Positions 5,252-7,502 of a stretch of DNA of 7,502 nt are shown one piece after another (position 1 is the first letter of the stretch; every line of letters starts with the position of its first letter). Origin of the DNA: Holophagaceae bacterium UBA706 (GTDB taxonomy: Bacteria; Acidobacteriota; Holophagae; Holophagales; Holophagaceae); contig DBME01000444.1 of NCBI GenBank assembly GCA_002298155.1, positions 3,516-11,017 on the forward strand. The letters run 5' to 3'. Under the pieces are notes generated by a model that worked only from the letters and a program-made list of their open reading frames with translations, searched no databases and was not told the DNA's origin. The position numbers and the translations under genes are program-made.

Positions 5252-7414
5252 ATGTGCAGACGCGTCAGTCTCTTCATCGCTCTTCTTCCCTGGAGCCTCG
5301 TAGCCGCGGCTCAGCAGGCCCCGGTCAGCCAGGAGGAGTCCGAGCTCCAGAAGCTCCTCAACACGCCGGTGAGCAGCGCCAGCAAGACCCAGGAGCGCAC
5401 CGTGGAGGCCCCAGGCCTGGTGAGCCTGGTCACACGGGACCAGATCGAGGCCTTCGGGTGGGCGAGCCTCAACGAGGTGCTCTACAGCATCCCCGGGTTC
5501 GGTCCCTCCCAGGACTATGACCGCCGGACGGTGTCCAGCCGGGGCCTGTTCGAAGGCTGGAACAACAACCACATCCTGCACCTGGTCGACGGCATCCCCT
5601 TCAACGACAACCTCTACGGCACGGCCACCACCTGGGAGATCTCTCCGCTGTTCATGGCCAAGCGCGTGGAGGTCATGCGGGGGCCGGGCTCGGCCCTGTA
5701 CGGTTCCAACGCGACCAACGGCGTGGTGCAGGTGAAGACCTTGTCCGCCGTGGATCTGCCCACCCCCGAGGCCCAGGTCCGGTTCGGCAGCAGGGGCGAG
5801 CGCATCTACGACTTCGCCATCGGCAGGGAGAGCGATCTCGCCGGGGCGGTCTTCGGGTTCAACGCCTTCGAGACCCGCGGCAACACGTACGACGGGTACG
5901 ACGGCTCGGGGCGGCTGGACGCGTCCGAAAACCTCGCCACGTTCCGCATCGGCGACGCGCGCAGCAGTCAGTACGCCTGGACCAAGCTGGAGGGGCGCGG
6001 CCCCCTGGCGGGATGGACCTTCCAGTACCACTGGCAGGGATGGGACTACCAGACCGGCCACGGCTGGCTCTGGCAGGCGCCGGACCTTCCCGAGCACCTG
6101 CGGGAGAACCGCACCATCGCGGCCCTGGGCTACGAAGGAAGCCTGGGGGAAAAGGTCCAGCAGGAATACCTCCTCAGCTACCAGCGGCATGACATCAAAT
6201 GGAACCTGCGCTTCTATCCGGACCAGGCCCTGGGCGGCTTCTACCCCAACGGCGTGTTCGAGTTCCTGGATACCGGCGCCACCGATCTCTTCGGGCGCGC
6301 GCAGTGGAGCGTGCGCCTGCCCAAGGACGCGGCGGTGCTGTTCGGAGTGGAGGCGAAGCGTTTCCTGTACAAGGGGGACGAGGGCCACTACAGCAACATC
6401 GAGATGGCCGGCTTCACGCCCAACCCGGGCAACGCCTTCCTTCCCCTGGGGGCCTGGCTGGCGCCCGTCCTGAACCACCCCATCGTGGACACGGGCTTCT
6501 ACGCACAGTTCACCTCCGGCAAGCTCCTGGGCGACCACCTGAACGCCGTGGTGGGACTGCGTTCGGACCGGAGTTCCCTGGACTACGATCTGGGCGGGGA
6601 GACCCGCTCCCGGTCCTTCTCCAACACCAGCCCCCGTTTCGCCCTGGTCTTCCACCCCTCCGACACGCTCTCCGTGAAGGCCATGACCGGCAGCGCCTTC
6701 CGTTCGCCCAGCCCGGCGGAACTGGCCGGCGCCAACACGCTCACCCTCGGGTCCAACATCCAGCAGCTCAAGCCCGAGCGCGTCCACACCACCGAAGTGG
6801 CCGTGGACTGGATCGTCACGCCCAACCTGGACTGGCGCACCAACGTCTTCCGCACCCGCTCCGCCGACCAGATCGCCTACAGCGCCTCCAACGCGAACCT
6901 CAGCACGAACGTGTACACCCTCACCACCGAAGGGCTCGAGACGGAGCTGCTTTTCGGGTTCCGCGCCTGGAAGGGCTACCTGAACTACGCCTACGCCAAG
7001 CGGGTCGACGAGAATGTGGAGGACACCACCATCACGCCCAGCCCCGACCGGCTCACCTGGGAGCCCGCGCACCGCGTGAAGGCTGGCGTCATCTACACGA
7101 ACGGACGCTTCATGGGATCGGCCGCCGCCCGTTGGCAGAGCCAGGTGGACCGGCGGGCCTCCGACGTGGGCACCCAGCCCCTGCCCCTGGTGGGGACGCT
7201 CCTGGACATGGACCTCTACCGTCCCACCGCCGTGGCCTCCTGGACCACCGTGGACCTCAAGGCCGGCTGGGCCCTCACCGGCGGCACCACCGTGAGCCTG
7301 CTGGTGACCAACCTCCTCGATTCGAAGGTCATGCTGGTCAAGACGCTGGCGTTCCCCTTCGACTACCAGGGGGAGGGCAGGCAGTGGGCGGTGATCGTCA
7401 AGACGAGGCTGTAG
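5252..7414 (+). CDS. TonB-dependent outer-membrane receptor, ligand unknown
   Basis: A 720-aa outer-membrane receptor that takes up a ligand using energy from TonB-ExbB-ExbD. Residues 1-20 are a signal peptide (cleavage likely VAAA/QQ). A short acidic linker with LQKLLNTPVSSASK (32-45) follows, a lead-in common in one subgroup of these receptors; no classical TonB box is obvious. The plug domain (about 51-163) shows APGLVSLVTRDQIEAFGW, LNEVLYSIPGF, HLVDGIPFND (110-119) and RVEVMRGPGSALYGSNA (138-154). The rest (about 170-720) is the 22-stranded barrel, including MTGSAFRSPSPAEL near residue 480 and a final strand WAVIVKTRL. It ends in Leu rather than the usual Phe/Trp. Length fits siderophore or cobalamin-type receptors. 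No transporter, siderophore or cobalamin gene lies beside it, so the ligand cannot be named. An equally long open frame on the opposite strand is a GC-bias shadow. Confidence 0.93.
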   Translation: MCRRVSLFIALLPWSLVAAAQQAPVSQEESELQKLLNTPVSSASKTQERTVEAPGLVSLVTRDQIEAFGWASLNEVLYSIPGFGPSQDYDRRTVSSRGLFEGWNNNHILHLVDGIPFNDNLYGTATTWEISPLFMAKRVEVMRGPGSALYGSNATNGVVQVKTLSAVDLPTPEAQVRFGSRGERIYDFAIGRESDLAGAVFGFNAFETRGNTYDGYDGSGRLDASENLATFRIGDARSSQYAWTKLEGRGPLAGWTFQYHWQGWDYQTGHGWLWQAPDLPEHLRENRTIAALGYEGSLGEKVQQEYLLSYQRHDIKWNLRFYPDQALGGFYPNGVFEFLDTGATDLFGRAQWSVRLPKDAAVLFGVEAKRFLYKGDEGHYSNIEMAGFTPNPGNAFLPLGAWLAPVLNHPIVDTGFYAQFTSGKLLGDHLNAVVGLRSDRSSLDYDLGGETRSRSFSNTSPRFALVFHPSDTLSVKAMTGSAFRSPSPAELAGANTLTLGSNIQQLKPERVHTTEVAVDWIVTPNLDWRTNVFRTRSADQIAYSASNANLSTNVYTLTTEGLETELLFGFRAWKGYLNYAYAKRVDENVEDTTITPSPDRLTWEPAHRVKAGVIYTNGRFMGSAAARWQSQVDRRASDVGTQPLPLVGTLLDMDLYRPTAVASWTTVDLKAGWALTGGTTVSLLVTNLLDSKVMLVKTLAFPFDYQGEGRQWAVIVKTRL

Positions 7415-7440
7415 GCACTGGGGTCCCGGACTTTTGCCCT

Positions 7441-7460
7441 GACCCACCGTTGGGGTGGTC
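7441..7460 (+). terminator. Weak hairpin after the TonB receptor gene
   Basis: GACC-ACC (one bulged C) pairs with GGT-GGTC around a 5-base loop, 26 bp after the stop. There is no following T-run, so intrinsic termination is doubtful. The rest of 7415-7502 shows no gene; the GC-rich tail after 7470 has no clear feature. Confidence 0.25.
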
Positions 7461-7502
7461 GGTAAGGAACCTCCTCGTGCGCTGCGCTCCCTGCGGGGGA
7501 TC

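Noticed and set aside
5206..5520. A 104-codon frame starting at ATG 5206
   Set aside because: It overlaps the receptor gene in another frame, has no ribosome-binding site and gives shadow-type residues.
5219..7447. A 742-codon open frame on the minus strand across the whole TonB receptor gene
   Set aside because: Its translation is low-complexity (Gly/Val/Ala/Gln/Glu-rich) with no recognisable domain. Long antisense frames are expected opposite GC-rich genes, and the plus strand holds a clear receptor.
7461..7502. A possible REP-like or CRISPR-type repeat in the GC-rich tail
   Set aside because: Only one copy and no clean palindrome is visible before the window ends.

Overview
This is a compact, GC-rich stretch of chromosome (third codon positions are almost all G or C) from a diderm bacterium that makes LPS. 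It encodes a Kdo-8-phosphate phosphatase (kdsC), lipid A disaccharide synthase (lpxB), an outer-membrane barrel protein and a TonB-dependent receptor. The general look of the proteins, especially the short 'LLN..VSSASK' lead-in before the receptor plug, suggests Acidobacteriota of the Holophaga/Geothrix kind. That assignment is from memory of such proteins and is not proven by the window. No tRNA, rRNA, CRISPR array, insertion sequence, phage gene or toxin/defence module was found.

Layout. (1) Bases 1-1033, plus strand: the 3' part of a membrane-anchored protein with a TPR-like tail, whose frame is open to the window edge, overlaps kdsC by 4 bp. (2) Bases 1065-1649, plus strand: a secreted or outer-membrane small beta-barrel protein. 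It meets the cation diffusion facilitator gene tail to tail with only 4 bp between stop codons. (3) Bases 1654-4405, minus strand: reading leftwards, a TIM-barrel-like protein of uncertain function, lpxB (4 bp overlap), a 74-bp AT-rich gap holding a promoter and an inverted repeat, then a zinc-type CDF efflux gene. (4) Bases 4438-5147, plus strand: a DUF2203 protein and an alkyltransferase-like (Atl) DNA-damage recognition protein, starting back to back with the minus-strand group from a gap of about 32 bp. (5) Bases 5252-7414, plus strand: a TonB-dependent outer-membrane receptor behind an AT-rich leader. The last 88 bases hold at most a weak hairpin.

How it fits together. kdsC and lpxB both serve LPS synthesis (Kdo supply and lipid A assembly) but lie in separate transcription units on opposite strands. 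The CDF transporter exports divalent metal and has its own promoter-like site and a candidate operator. The Atl protein belongs to the alkylated-DNA response. The receptor imports an unidentified ligand across the outer membrane.

Nothing here amounts to a clearly new system. The most useful leads are the inverted repeat overlapping the start site and ribosome-binding site of the CDF gene, the unassigned TIM-barrel-like gene coupled to lpxB, and the possible leaderless divergent promoter.
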